Below are positions 9,599-18,882 of a stretch of DNA of 64,000 nucleotides, in pieces (position 1 is the first letter of the stretch; every line of letters starts with the position of its first letter). The notes beneath the pieces are model-generated. The model made no database searches and was not told where the DNA came from. It worked only from the letters and a program-made list of their open reading frames with translations. Made by a program: the position numbers and the translations under genes. Location: assembly GCA_028752905.1 (NCBI GenBank), contig JAQNBH010000009.1, positions 45,555,165-45,619,164 on the forward strand, in the 5' to 3' direction. This DNA comes from Cladorhizidae sp. MBARI D1340-BT2 (lineage: Eukaryota > Porifera > Demospongiae > Poecilosclerida > Cladorhizidae).

Positions 9599-11897
9599 CA
9601 GGGGCGTATTTAGGGGGGGTTTCCTGTTGCCCAGAAACCCCCCCTGAGTATAAGCCACACCCATAAGCCATTTGAAAGCTAGCATCAATCCTTGCTAATC
9701 CTACATATAAATTTGTACTATAGTGTACTCTTGTATTGCAAATTTAAGGCTCATAAATTTACTTCTACAAACCACAACACTTTTAGTACAGCACTCAAGC
9801 AGCTGTGTAGAAAACTATTTGCTTGGAGCTGGCAAGCCTATGAATATTAGTAAGTTTCTTATAGGATTACCGTAGCCCAGCCCCTATTCCAGGAGGGTGC
9901 ACTGTATTTGAGATTGTAGTAAAGCTGTGACATGGCCAAGAGGCAAATGTCCATTCTGTCATTTGGGGTGTCAGTGTCAAGCAGTGAGTCTGACAGTATA
10001 GCACTGCTACTAATCCTAAGAAAGTTAGAGTTCAAGATCAAAAGGGAAGTAAGTCAGCCAAGTACTACTCAGTTTCTATCTCCTGAAGATCTGGGAAATG
10101 CGTCAGGCCAAGGGTGTGTATCAGCTGCTAGGGTGCATGCATGTCCTCCTGGGGCTGACTTAGGAAACTATAAACTTGAGGACATCAGAATTCTTTAATG
10201 ACCAGAAGGTTTGGCTTCTGAAGAATGCCTTTAGACCAGGGTGTGACTTCAAGTTCCCTACTAAAATTGAGTACTCGAAGTCTAGATCCTTCCAAAACTC
10301 CTGGTTGAAAGAGTACTCTTGGTTGAGCTACTCTGTTTCGTGCAATGGTAGCTTCTGTGTGAGCTGTTTACTCTTCACCAAGAATCGATCTATTCTACAG
10401 CTGGTCACCGTTCCAATGACTAATTTGACTCGAGCAAAGCAAAAACTCAAGGAACACAGCTTGCAGAAATCACACAGAGCAAGAGTTTGTGGAATTTATT
10501 CTTTAAAGGTGGCACCACTGGAGTAGCTGTTTCTAAAACCATCCTAAATGCAATACAAAATTATGCCTTAGACCGAAATAATTTACGTGGGCAGGGCTAT
10601 GATGGTGCCAGAAACATGGCTGGCAAGTATCATGGGGTTGCTGCTCTAATCGATAAACAATATCCAAAAGCAGTCAGTGTTCATTGTGTGGCTCATACAC
10701 TGAATCTTTGTGTTGTGGCAGCATGTAACATCCAAGCTATTCGAAATATGCAAGGAACTCTTGTGGAGCTATGCCTTTTCATTAGGTTTTCTCCCAAGAG
10801 GGAAGCAGAACTAGAAAACAGATCAGTGAACTTCCACTGGAACAACTAACAGACAGAAACGGGTAAGCCATTGCAAGACCTGTTGGGTAGCTAGAATAGA
10901 GGCCTATGAAGTCTTTTCAAATATGGTACCAAGTACCTTGGAGACAATCAGTACTGAAGATGGGTGGAACAGAGAGTCTGCTAAAGCTGCATCACTTTTA
11001 ACAGCTACAACTCAGTTTGAGTTTATTATGGCACTTGAGGTGGTGTACCATGGCCTAGGCTCCATAAAAGGCTTAACAGTGATCTACAGAGCCGTTTGCA
11101 AGAAATTTGCAACGGTCGAGACTACTTTACATGAAGTTCGTGACAACATTGGTTCTCATCACAAGAATTGATTCTGCAGTCACTCTAGCACAATGCATCA
11201 CAGCCATCTCTTCCACGTCGATGTGCAAGGCAAACAAGTAGAAGCAATGTACCTGCCGACTCTGCTGAAGATTATTACAGAAAATCTATTTCTGTTCCAT
11301 TTCTGGATGAGATGATATCACATATTCACACTCGTTTTTATGAAACACAAAAGAAAGCAGTACGAGCTTTGAGCATAGTTCCATCTGCCAATGCAGTCAC
11401 TCGGAATGAGTCTAATTTGATAAAGGAACTTTTGGCCTTTTGTTGATATCTAAATGGAGTAGTTTCTCATCAGAATTGCCCAAAACTCCATCCCATGCCT
11501 TGGACTGTGCAAATGAGAGCATGTTTCCGAATATTTACTGCTTACTCCGTATTGTTTGTACCCTACCTGTAACCAGCTGGAATGTGAACGTAGTGTCAGT
11601 GTACTTAGAAGACTCAAAACCTGCGTACTACTATGGGGCAGCAAAGGTTATCAGGAGACTGGTACTGATACATCGACTATGGCTTAAACTTTGACCTAGA
11701 TGCTATTCTGCTCGTCAACACCCTTGAAGAATGTTACTCCAGGACATTTTGAGTCATTAACGCAACAATAATTATCATTTCTGTAATTGTAAACTATTGT
11801 GGGGCACAGTCAGATTGGTTGGCCAGGTGATTTTTTTATACAAGTTTCACATGCATGAGATGGAAACCCCCCCTTTAAATTCCTAGATACGCCCCTG
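9599..11897 (+). mobile_element. hAT DNA transposon, 2.3 kb, with terminal inverted repeats and 5-bp target duplication
   Basis: The element begins CAGGGGCGTATTTAGG (9599) and ends CCTAGATACGCCCCTG (11897), near-perfect inverted repeats, each followed inwards by a G/C run (GGGGGGGTTTC and GAAACCCCCCC). ATAAG occurs on both sides (9594-9598 and 11898-11902), consistent with a 5-bp target duplication. hAT elements with 5-6 bp duplications are a known invertebrate branch; the classical duplication is 8 bp. The interior encodes a broken ZMYM/DUF4371-type transposase on the plus strand (next entry). The neighbouring element at 12447 has the same logic, so both come from related families. Confidence 0.85.
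9932..11694 (+). pseudogene. hAT transposase (TTF-type zinc finger, DUF4371-like), frameshifted
   Basis: Open blocks on the plus strand read in order. At 9932-10150 is an N-terminal Ser-rich leader (MAKRQMSILSFGVSVSSSES). At 10210-10440 is a TTF-type zinc finger with FQNSWLKEYSWLSYSVSCNG and FCVSCLLFTK. At 10560-10790 is the DDE fold centre with RGQGYDGARNMAGKYHGVAA, then VHCVAHTLNLCV. At 11520-11640 is the C-terminal CTLPVTSWNVNVVS block, where related proteins have a C-E-R-S motif. Frames change at least four times. A full transposase of this group is about 600-800 residues, so much of the length survives but it cannot be translated. The D-G-A-R-N-M and H-C-x-A-H motifs make the family certain. 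Confidence 0.8.
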
Positions 11898-12446
11898 ATA
11901 AGTATGTGTGTATACACAACAAGGCAATTATATATCCATGTAGATTTATGGAAACCCTTTACCTAATAAAATAATCAAGATCAAATATATATTTATCTTT
12001 ACCGGTGTATATACTTGGTGCTCATCACTCTACTACCTATAGAATGTATTCCAATAATCAGTCTACGTATTACATGCTTATAGAATTAGCACTACACACA
12101 CTACATACAATCCTGTACCAGATTATGTACATAATGTTTGTATAATATTCGCTCGATACATAGTAAATGGTCATTGAATGGACGTGTTCTAAATGATTAC
12201 TTCCACCCTGCTAGGATTGTAAAACTGATGGACTTGAAGTAATAGATGCTGTGCTGTTATTGGCAGTGGTGGCTTGTAGGTAGATGGTTGTGTATGTTTG
12301 TGCAGCATAGTTTGTGGTTGTTATGAATGAGTAGTAGATTGGTGTCGATTGATCAATTGCCGTTAGCTACGTCTTCAGTAGAAGCTAGGGCTAGGGCTAG
12401 GAAGGTATGTCTGCTTAATTGCCAGGTCTACATGTGGACTAAGATG
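11898..12446. other. No gene seen between the two hAT elements
   Basis: AT-rich single-copy sequence. CTAGGGCTAGGGCTAGG around 12385-12400 is a short 6-bp tandem. AAGATG at 12441-12446 is the left target duplication of the next element. Confidence 0.4.
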
Positions 12447-13670
12447 CAAGCCCGTAGCCAGGGGGGGTTCTCAGGGTTCTCTAGAACCCCCCCACTGGCT
12501 GTGAGGTCCACCCTTTCAGTTGGGTCCACCCTTTTAATTGGGTCCACATTTCCAATTGGGTCCACACTTTCAAATATTGCTTTCACAAAGCTACTTACAT
12601 AGCTACAATGGTGTTAACCACATCATGGAGTATGTACATCTACAATGAATTTGTGTTGGTTAATTTGTGGTTTGTTAAAATTTATTTAAAGAAAAGCTGA
12701 CAGCTGCATTTTATGTGGTGAGCACTCAAAAGAATCAAGTATGCCTGGTAGGTCCCAGCAAAGAAAGAGAGAACTGAAAAAGGCAGCCAAGAACTGCCAG
12801 GCTCTAACTTCCTTTTTGCCGCCTAAAAAAGCAAGGAGAAGAAAACTTTCAGAAAATATATGACCAGGCTGTCTTGATGGCGGGCACCACCCCGAGTAAG
12901 CCAATGATAGCAAGCAGACAGCAGCACCGTGGTAATGCACCAGCAGAATCAGTATTTGATTACTTCAAGAGTAATCTTGCTATTCCATTCCTTGACCATA
13001 TCTGCACTAGCTTAAATGAAAGGTTCTCATCATTGTCAGCAATTGCTTCATCTCTTCTGGTACTTGTACCATCTCTGATCATTTGATATCAGCACAGTTG
13101 TTGAAACTTATCACCATCACCAGAACTAATAGAAACTGAACTCACTCGCTGGAAATCAAGATATGCAAATGTACCCTTTCACAAAAGAGAATCCACACCA
13201 TCTAGTGCCTTGAAGGATGATGCAGCATTTTTCCCAAACATTCCTGTTCTCTTGCAAATCGCATGCACTCTGCCAGTAACATCTTGTGAATGCGAAAGAA
13301 GTGGCAGTACACTTAAACGTCTCAACAATTACCTAAGAGCATCTATGAACGAAGAACGCCTGACATCTCTAGCACTCTCACATGTACATTTTGACACAAT
13401 TAATCTGGATGAAGTTGTTGAAATATTTGGACACTTACACCCAAGGAGAATGGAACTTGAAACTCTTATTAGATAGTTTAATCTCTAGTTTAATCTCTTA
13501 ATAAATAGTCATTTATTATTATGTTTAGAATGCTTATTTTGTTTCCGATATTTGCACAGGAGAGAGCACATTCTCCTACCACACCTTCCCCCTTGGGTCG
13601 CTTAGAGACCCAAAAGGTCCCAATATTTACCAACAGAACCCCCCCACTAATTTTTCTGGCTACGGGCCTG
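12447..13670 (+). mobile_element. hAT DNA transposon, internally deleted (1.22 kb), 6-bp target duplication
   Basis: Ends are CAAGCCCGTAGCCAG (12447) and CTGGCTACGGGCCTG (13670), inverted repeats with one mismatch, each followed inwards by a G/C run as in the element at 9599. AAGATG flanks both sides (12441-12446 and 13671-13676), a perfect 6-bp target duplication. A short 18-bp tandem (GTCCACCCTTT-type, 12510-12570) lies near the left end. The central catalytic region is deleted, so the copy depends on a transposase supplied elsewhere. Confidence 0.85.
12700..13476 (+). pseudogene. hAT transposase remnant (N-terminus and C-terminal dimerisation domain)
   Basis: The N-terminal piece is basic (QQRKRELKKAAKNCQ, KKARRRKL; about 12745-12860). 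A middle piece at 12930-13086 reads SVFDYFKSNLAIPFLDHI and LNERFSSLS. The intact C-terminal piece (13210-13476) reads FFPNIPVLLQIACTLPVTSC, then ECERSGSTLKRLNNYLRASM and EERLTSLALSHVH. That is the complete hAT dimerisation block with its C-E-R-S motif. This is the same arrangement as in ZMYM/THAP0-like transposases. The zinc finger and catalytic core have been lost by deletion. The 88-residue C-terminal frame is still open, which suggests the element is young. Confidence 0.8.
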
Positions 13671-13679
13671 AAGATGACA

Positions 13680-14075
13680 ACACTGAATATGTCCAGAGGT
13701 CTATGAAAAATACGGCTTGCTATAACTGCTTAGTGATTCCTGCAGTATTTGGTGGCAGTGGTGCAATCACGTCATAATTGGATAACTGTCGAGATCCATG
13801 AAATCTATGCAGCAGAGAAGGCTCTTAGAGATCGAGCATAAGCCAGGAGAAAGACAAGAGGAGAGACTTTCACCCAAGGAGGAGAAACTTCCAGTTGAGA
13901 GGAAAGCCTGCCTGACAAGGAGGCCCAGCAAGGAGCACAGAGAGTATGCCATGCAAGAATGAGAAGAGGATCACAAGGCACTAGCATGATTTGGTAAAGG
14001 ATAACAGGGCATCAGTATGGTAAAGGGTCACAATCAGCATGATTTGGTAAAGGGTCACAATCAGCATGATTTAGT
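13680..14075. other. Purine-rich sequence and 30-bp repeat
   Basis: 13800-13980 is purine-biased without recognisable coding. From about 13990 to 14075 a unit GGTAAAGGGTCACAATCAGC plus ATGATTT is repeated about three times. Confidence 0.5.
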
Positions 14076-14080
14076 GGACC

Positions 14081-14081
<1 letters not shown>

Positions 14082-14111
<30 letters not shown>

Positions 14112-14112
14112 A
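14082..14112. repeat. Poly-C run of about 30
   Basis: An uninterrupted C run. Length in the assembly may be unreliable. Confidence 0.9.
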
Positions 14113-14207
14113 GAAACAGATGGGGTTGAGGAGAATACTCAGTGGACAAGAAGGCTCTAAGTCTTAGAGCAACATGGCACATTAAACAGCACTAGCTAAT
14201 GTCCTTA

Positions 14208-14325
14208 TAGTGTCACGAACATGACACCATTGAGGTCAGTGTCATGAACATAACACTATTGAGGTCAGCGTCACAAACATAACATCATTGAGGTTAGTGT
14301 CAAGAACATAACCATTGGGGTAGCA
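14208..14325. repeat. 34-bp minisatellite, about 4 diverged units
   Basis: Unit of the type GTCACGAACATGACACCATT plus GAGGTCAGT, each copy with several substitutions, so an old array. Confidence 0.8.
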
Positions 14326-14514
14326 CAGGACTACTGGCTGACTAGTACCACACTACACTGTAAGGTTGCAGCTGCCTCCTTATTCACTCTGCCTAGTATG
14401 GACTCCATTATGCTGAACTCTGTGAATGTTTGGTTTGCAAGGGATTCTCCTTGTCTTGGAACAGCGTCTTGTCACAACAGCCTCTTCAGAAGAAGAAGCA
14501 TCACAATAACGCTA

Positions 14515-14712
14515 GTGTGTGTGCATGTGTGCGCGCTGGCGCGGGTGTGTCTGTGTGTGTGTGTGCATATGTGTTTGTGTGTGTTCAAGTGTGTGTGCGT
14601 GTGTGTTTGTGTATGCATGTGTGTGTATGCATGTGTGTGTATGCATGTGTGTGTGTGTGTATGTGTGTGTGTGTGTGCAGTGTGTGTGTGCAGTGTGTGT
14701 GTGTGTGTATGT
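14515..14712. repeat. TG microsatellite, compound with TATGCA and GTGCAG
   Basis: GT dinucleotides with interspersed TATGCATGTGTGTG units. It produces three overlapping Cys/Val-rich open frames on the plus strand that I treat as spurious. Confidence 0.95.
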
Positions 14713-14802
14713 ATTTTGTCAGCTGGAGGAGTCTTCTGCTCCTGGCTTTGCTATATTGTTGAAGACGATGCTTACTGATGTTCTAGTCAACAGTCATGTC
14801 CC

Positions 14803-15253
14803 ATGATTGAAGGAAGTGCACTCTTCACTTCCGGGCCATCTCCAATAGCCTTAGGCATACATGTGGAGTTGTTTTGGCCGTTGCAGTGTTCCAATTATTG
14901 GCTTGGCCTCAAAGTCAATCACAAATCATTGCGTATACATCATTGTTTTGCAGTGATGGGCCTGCAAAATAGCTTGTTGATTGTGGATGCGACGACAGCA
15001 GGGTTTTCATTGGCTCTTAGTCACGATGAAGAGTTTTGCCATGGATAGCACTGCCCATCCCACTTCTGACACCATCAGCAGTCACCGCAGCCCTATACCT
15101 GCAGGTTGTCATGGGAACATGATGTCGAGCTTCCTCGTTTATCATTTGAATGAACTGACTGGGACGAGAGAAGTGATAACCTCACCCACAAGAATGCTGG
15201 AACCCTCGGTTTCTATTTCTAAGAAGGACTCAGAGAAATCTTCCAGCAGTTGA
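14803..15253 (+). CDS. Two overlapping unidentified open frames
   Basis: One frame (14803-15048, 81 codons) includes LGIHVELFWPLQCSNYWLGL and FAVMGLQNSLLIVDATTAGF. The other (14981-15253, 90 codons) includes MDSTAHPTSDTISSHRSP and ends in SISKKDSEKSSSS. Both have non-repetitive, protein-like composition, but only one can be real in the overlap and neither has a recognised domain or clear splice context. The second could be a C-terminal exon. Confidence is low. Confidence 0.2.
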
Positions 15254-15655
15254 CTTTTTCCCCCTTCCTGATCACACATAAATAACTCAGCACACATTAA
15301 TCAACTCCACCTCATACACATACACAGTCAGCACACCGCTAATCAACACCAAGCAACTCCACTTGAGTGTATCCGGGGGGGGGGGGGGGGGGGGGGGGAG
15401 ATGATAACCCTTTACCACATTCATAATGTAAATGTGCATACACCAATCATAACTACAGTAGTGGATGGACAATAACTGGGTGTGGTCTGCGTGGGCATTG
15501 TCTTCTTTTAAACAGGTCGACGCTGTGTAGAGTTTGTAGCAACAGATTTGCTGTTTACAGTTGTTTGTTTGTTGTTATGAATCCTTCAACATTGGGGGCG
15601 TGGCAGAACTCCACCAGAAGCAACCAGCACGGATGAGCCACTGCTTATAAATCAT
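15254..15655. other. No gene seen; poly-G run at 15376-15398
   Basis: Contains an uninterrupted G run of about 23 and otherwise single-copy sequence. Confidence 0.4.
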
Positions 15656-15657
15656 CT

Positions 15658-15750
15658 GTAATTACAATAACCTTCTCAATAATCAACTTGAAATTGTATT
15701 CTCTCAACGTTTCGACGAGATGCTCTAGCCTTCATCAGGAATGTATACTA
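15658..15750 (-). mobile_element. Solo PLE terminal repeat
   Basis: Matches the terminal repeats at 341-450 and 1650-1745 (AATAACCTTCTCAATAATCA, CTTGAAATTGTATTCTCTC) with no PLE coding region nearby. It includes an intact hammerhead motif (next entry). Confidence 0.75.
15696..15748 (-). ncRNA. Hammerhead ribozyme motif, best-preserved copy
   Basis: Minus strand: stem I outer strand GTAT (15748-15745), ACATTC, core CTGATGA (15738-15732), stem II GGCTAGA-GCA-TCTCGTC with one mismatch, GAAA (15713-15710), CGT closing stem III, T as the cleavage base, then GAG pairing with TTC and ATAC (15699-15696) closing stem I. The symmetric 3-nt internal loop of stem I (ACA against AGA) is in the position that contacts loop II in type I hammerheads. 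Confidence 0.7.
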
Positions 15751-16039
15751 CACAAGACAACGCACACCAAACCTTCTGTTGTTTAGTCAGCCAAAGATCA
15801 GATCTACAGCCTCCTTCAAGGACTTGGCAAGAGTTGTAGAGGATAACTCCAGAACTAACCAAACATAGCAGATGTTATTAGTTGCCATGTTTATTAAAGG
15901 ACATGCACAATTCTGTATAAGCACATCATAGAGTTGTTGAAGATCTGTGTCGTCAACCTGTCACAGAAGTAACTTTCTCAGCGACCAACTGGTTGCTTGG
16001 CAGGCAAAACATGTACACCCAAACAAGTGTGCTGGTGGT

Positions 16040-16445
16040 GGACACTGATGTCACCAGCCAGGCTCAATCACACCCACACAAGTGCTAGTAGCCAGCCAGG
16101 CTCAATCATGCACACTCACACAAGTGCTAGTAGCACTGATGTCACCAGCCAGGCTCAATCTCATGCACACTCACACAAGTGCTAGTAGCACTGATGTCAC
16201 CAGCCAGGCTCAATCATATACACTCACACAAGTGCTAGTAGCACTGATGTCACCAGCAATCATGCACACTCACACAAGTGCTAGTAGCACTGATGTCACC
16301 AGCCAGGCTCAATCATGCACACTCACACAAGTGCTAGTAGCACTGATGTCACCAGCCAGGCTCAATCTCATGCACACTCACACAAGTGCTAGTAGCACTG
16401 ATGTCACCAGCCAGGCTCAATCATGTACACTCACACAAGTGCTGG
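16040..16445. repeat. 53-55-bp minisatellite, about 7-8 units
   Basis: Unit ACTGATGTCACCAGCCAGGC, TCAATCATGCACACTCACAC, AAGTGCTAGTAGC. A two-base insertion (TCAATCTCATG) distinguishes alternate units and one unit lacks CAGGCTC. Confidence 0.9.
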
Positions 16446-16534
16446 TGGACGTGATGTTTGAGAGTATTGAGTACATAGTTCTACAATGCATTGCACAACT
16501 TGTATGTGTTGTATTCTGAAGTGGTGAGCTGCAT

Positions 16535-16800
16535 GCCTTTTAACCTTGATCATTAACCCTCTAATCTACCTTCATGTTTATCATTAACCCTCTAATCTAA
16601 CTTCATGTTTATAACAATGATCATTAACCCTCTAATCTAGTTTCATGGTTTAACCATGATCATTAACCCTCAAATCTAGCTTCATGGTTTAACCATGATC
16701 ATCAACCCTCAAATCTAGTTTCGTGGTTTAACCTTGATCATTAACCCTCTAATCTTGCGTCATGTTAAATAATACATTAACCCTCTAATCTAGCTAGGTG
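16535..16800. repeat. 39-bp minisatellite, about 6-7 diverged units
   Basis: Unit AACCATGATCATTAACCCTC plus TAATCTAGTTTCATGGTTT, with frequent substitutions and two shortened units at the edges. Confidence 0.85.
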
Positions 16801-16826
16801 TACACTCTCAATCTCCTCCTACCCAG

Positions 16827-16903
16827 GCAACATGGGACCGGGCACTTCCCGCAACTCAGAGACCGCTGAACCTGGGAACACACTAGATGCTGCCCAATAT
16901 TGA
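16827..16903 (+). CDS. Candidate plus-strand terminal exon, unknown protein
   Basis: An excellent acceptor (CTCAATCTCCTCCTACCCAG) is followed by 25 in-frame codons beginning NMGPGTSRNSETAEPGNTLD and a TGA stop. The composition (Gly/Ser/Thr/Glu) is protein-like, but no upstream exon was identified. If real, it would converge on the minus-strand gene that ends at 17274. Confidence 0.25.
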
Positions 16904-17136
16904 TGATTTGCCTTGAATTTTGAATCACTGCATATATCTAATGAACGAGAGCATGCTCATTTAAATGGAGGTTTGCCTCAGTGATTCCTGTCTCGTCCAA
17001 GCTGCAGTGTCATGCATTTCTTCACAAGGAGAATATTTCCAGCCACAGCCATGATATGTCTAGAGCCTTGTAAGCTTCACCAGGTGTGACTGAATATAAC
17101 TAAACAACAGTCTTCCGTGGCCTCCTCCACTTCGCT

Positions 17137-17297
17137 TTCATTATCACTGTTGTGGTCGGACTTTCATTATCACTGTTGTGGGCGGACTTTCATTATCACA
17201 GTTGTGGGCGGACTTTCATTATCACTGTTGTGGGCGGACTTTCATTATCACTGTTGTGGGCGGACTTTCATTATCACTGTTGTGGGCGGACTTTCAT
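17137..17297. repeat. 26-bp minisatellite, about 6 units
   Basis: Unit TCATTATCACTGTTGTGGGC plus GGACTT. The array overlaps the last codons of the candidate terminal exon at 17274-17369. Confidence 0.9.
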
Positions 17298-17369
17298 GCT
17301 GTCTCGTCTCAACATCTTCAGGCACAAGCTATCAACCAGGAACTCACTAGAATCTGAGCAAGCGTCGCT
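17274..17369 (-). CDS. Candidate last exon of the minus-strand receptor-tail gene
   Basis: Using the acceptor CTTGCAAACAGAG on the minus strand, an exon entered in phase 0 reads 31 codons to a TGA: SDACSDSSEFLVDSLCLKML and then RRDSMKVRPQQ. The entry phase agrees with the phase-0 donor of the exon at 18377-18487. The last six codons lie in the first unit of the 26-bp minisatellite. An alternative is the acceptor two bases earlier, giving RATLAQIL followed by a GTGAGT donor, or a read-through ending SWLIACA. I prefer the first reading because its composition continues the acidic/Ser-rich tail. Confidence 0.35.
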   Translation of the reverse strand, partial: SDACSDSSEFLVDSLCLKMLRRDSMKVRPQQ

Positions 17370-17487
17370 CTCTGTTTGCAAGAAAATAGACTACACAACA
17401 AGTCATGCTCCCATGAGCTCGAGGTCTACGCACGTACATGCAATGTGAGGATGCCGGGTCGAGGGGCACGCCCAAACGTGTCTCAGC

Positions 17488-18212
17488 GAGGGAAGTCCGA
17501 GTGTGCATACATATCCTGAATGAGCTGGCACTGCCTTGGGTGTTAGTGAAGTCTGAGTGTGCATACATATCCTGAATGAGCTGGCACTGCCTTGGGTGTT
17601 AGTGAAGTCTGAGTGTATATACATATCCTGAATGAGCTGGCACTGCCTTGGGTGTTAGTGAAGTCTGAGTGTATATACATATCCTGAATGAGCTGGCACT
17701 GCCTTGGGTGTTAGTGAAGTCTGAGTGTGCATACATATCCTGAATGAGCTGGCACTGCCTTGGCTGTTAGTGAAGTCTGAGTGTGCATACATATCCTGAA
17801 TGAGCTGGCACTGCCTTGGGTGTTAGTGAAGTCTGAGTGTGCATACATATCCTGAATGAGCTGGCACTGCCTTGGGTGTTAGTGAAGTCTTGAGTGTGCA
17901 TACATATCCTGAATGAGCTGGCACTGCCTTGGCTGTTAGTGAAGTCTGAGTGTGCATACATATCCTGAATGAGCTGGCACTGCCTTGGGTGTTAGTGAAG
18001 TCTGAGTGTGCATACATATCCTGAATGAGCTGGCACTGCCTTGGATGTTAGTGAAGTCTGAGTGTGCATACATATCCTGAATGAGCTGGCACTGCCTTGG
18101 CTGTTAGTGAAGTCTGAGTGTGCATACATATCCTGAATGAGCTGGCACTGCCTTGGGTGTTAGTGAAGTCTGAGTGTGCATACATATTCTGAATGAGCTG
18201 GCACTGCCTTGG
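17488..18212. repeat. 56-bp minisatellite, about 13 units
   Basis: Unit GTGAAGTCTGAGTGTGCATA, CATATCCTGAATGAGCTGGC, ACTGCCTTGGGTGTTA. Variants GCTGTT and TATATA for GTGCATA are shared by neighbouring units, showing block duplication. Ends in a GT microsatellite (18211-18250). Confidence 0.95.
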
Positions 18213-18376
18213 TGTGTGTGTGTGTGTGTATGTGAGTGTGTGCTGTGTGTACATGCAAGTAGACAGATCACAGGTGTGCCTTTAGCTAGAGCCTGCACAC
18301 AGTGGCACAGGGTATCAGGTTCTGGTAGCACAGGGTATCAGGTTATGGTGGCGTATCAGGTTACACATGCACTCAC

Positions 18377-18487
18377 ATCATCTAGACGCAGCTCACTGTA
18401 CATGACACTGGTGTTGTCTCGTGGCTTCGTCTTGCTCTTGGGAGTGGTCAGACACACCTCAGCATATGTAGGTGGCATACAATACTT
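18377..18487 (-). CDS. Candidate internal exon encoding a cytoplasmic tail with two YxxV/L motifs
   Basis: Minus strand: acceptor CCCTCCTGCAG, then exactly 37 codons, then donor GTGAGT. The exon is symmetric (phase 0 at both ends). The peptide contains PPTYAEVCLTTPKSKTK and NTSVMYSELRLDD. T-Y-A-E-V and V-M-Y-S-E-L fit the immunoreceptor tyrosine-based inhibitory consensus (V/I/L/S-x-Y-x-x-L/V), where phosphorylated Tyr recruits SH2-domain proteins. The surrounding Lys/Pro/Thr composition is that of a cytoplasmic tail. Neighbouring exons are proposed at 17274-17369 downstream and 32487-32687 upstream, both compatible in phase, with minisatellites between them. Function is inferred from motifs only. 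Confidence 0.5.
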
Positions 18488-18507
18488 CTGCAGGAGGGAC
18501 CATGTTT

Positions 18508-18533
18508 CAACACACACACACACACACACACAT

Positions 18534-18566
<33 letters not shown>

Positions 18567-18572
18567 GCACAC
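18508..18572. repeat. CA/GA compound microsatellite
   Basis: CACACA with a TCACAC interruption, passing into GAGAGA. A short GA run recurs at 18793-18806. Confidence 0.95.
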
Positions 18573-18882
18573 ACAAATAAATACAGGACTAATAAAATTC
18601 CTTCATTGCATTGTGGCCATTCTTGTCATTCAGAGCAGCTGTTACGAGAGAGGGAGCATATAAATTATAGCAATAGATGTACCTGTGAGTCCTGTGGTAG
18701 GTGTGACTGCTGGGTGGGGCCGCTTGCTGCCGCCAGGTCCACTTTATCAACATCTGTACTCACAGAATGTCTGTCTTCAGGCAGCTATCAGAGAGAGAGA
18801 GAGTGTGAGAGAGATCGTAAGAGGATTATCTCAAGCTTGTATGAAAACAGCTAACTGCGTGCACCTACGGCTTAGTCTGCCC

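Noticed and set aside
14082..14112. Poly-C, poly-G runs (also 15376, 23824, 42021) as functional motifs
   Set aside because: They may be slippage products or sequencing/assembly artefacts; only their presence is recorded.
14398..14806. Three Cys/Val-rich frames
   Set aside because: TG microsatellite translated in three frames.
17347..18331. Minus-strand frames with RICMHTQTSL repeats
   Set aside because: By-products of the 56-bp array; they overlap but are not in frame with the candidate exon at 18377-18487.
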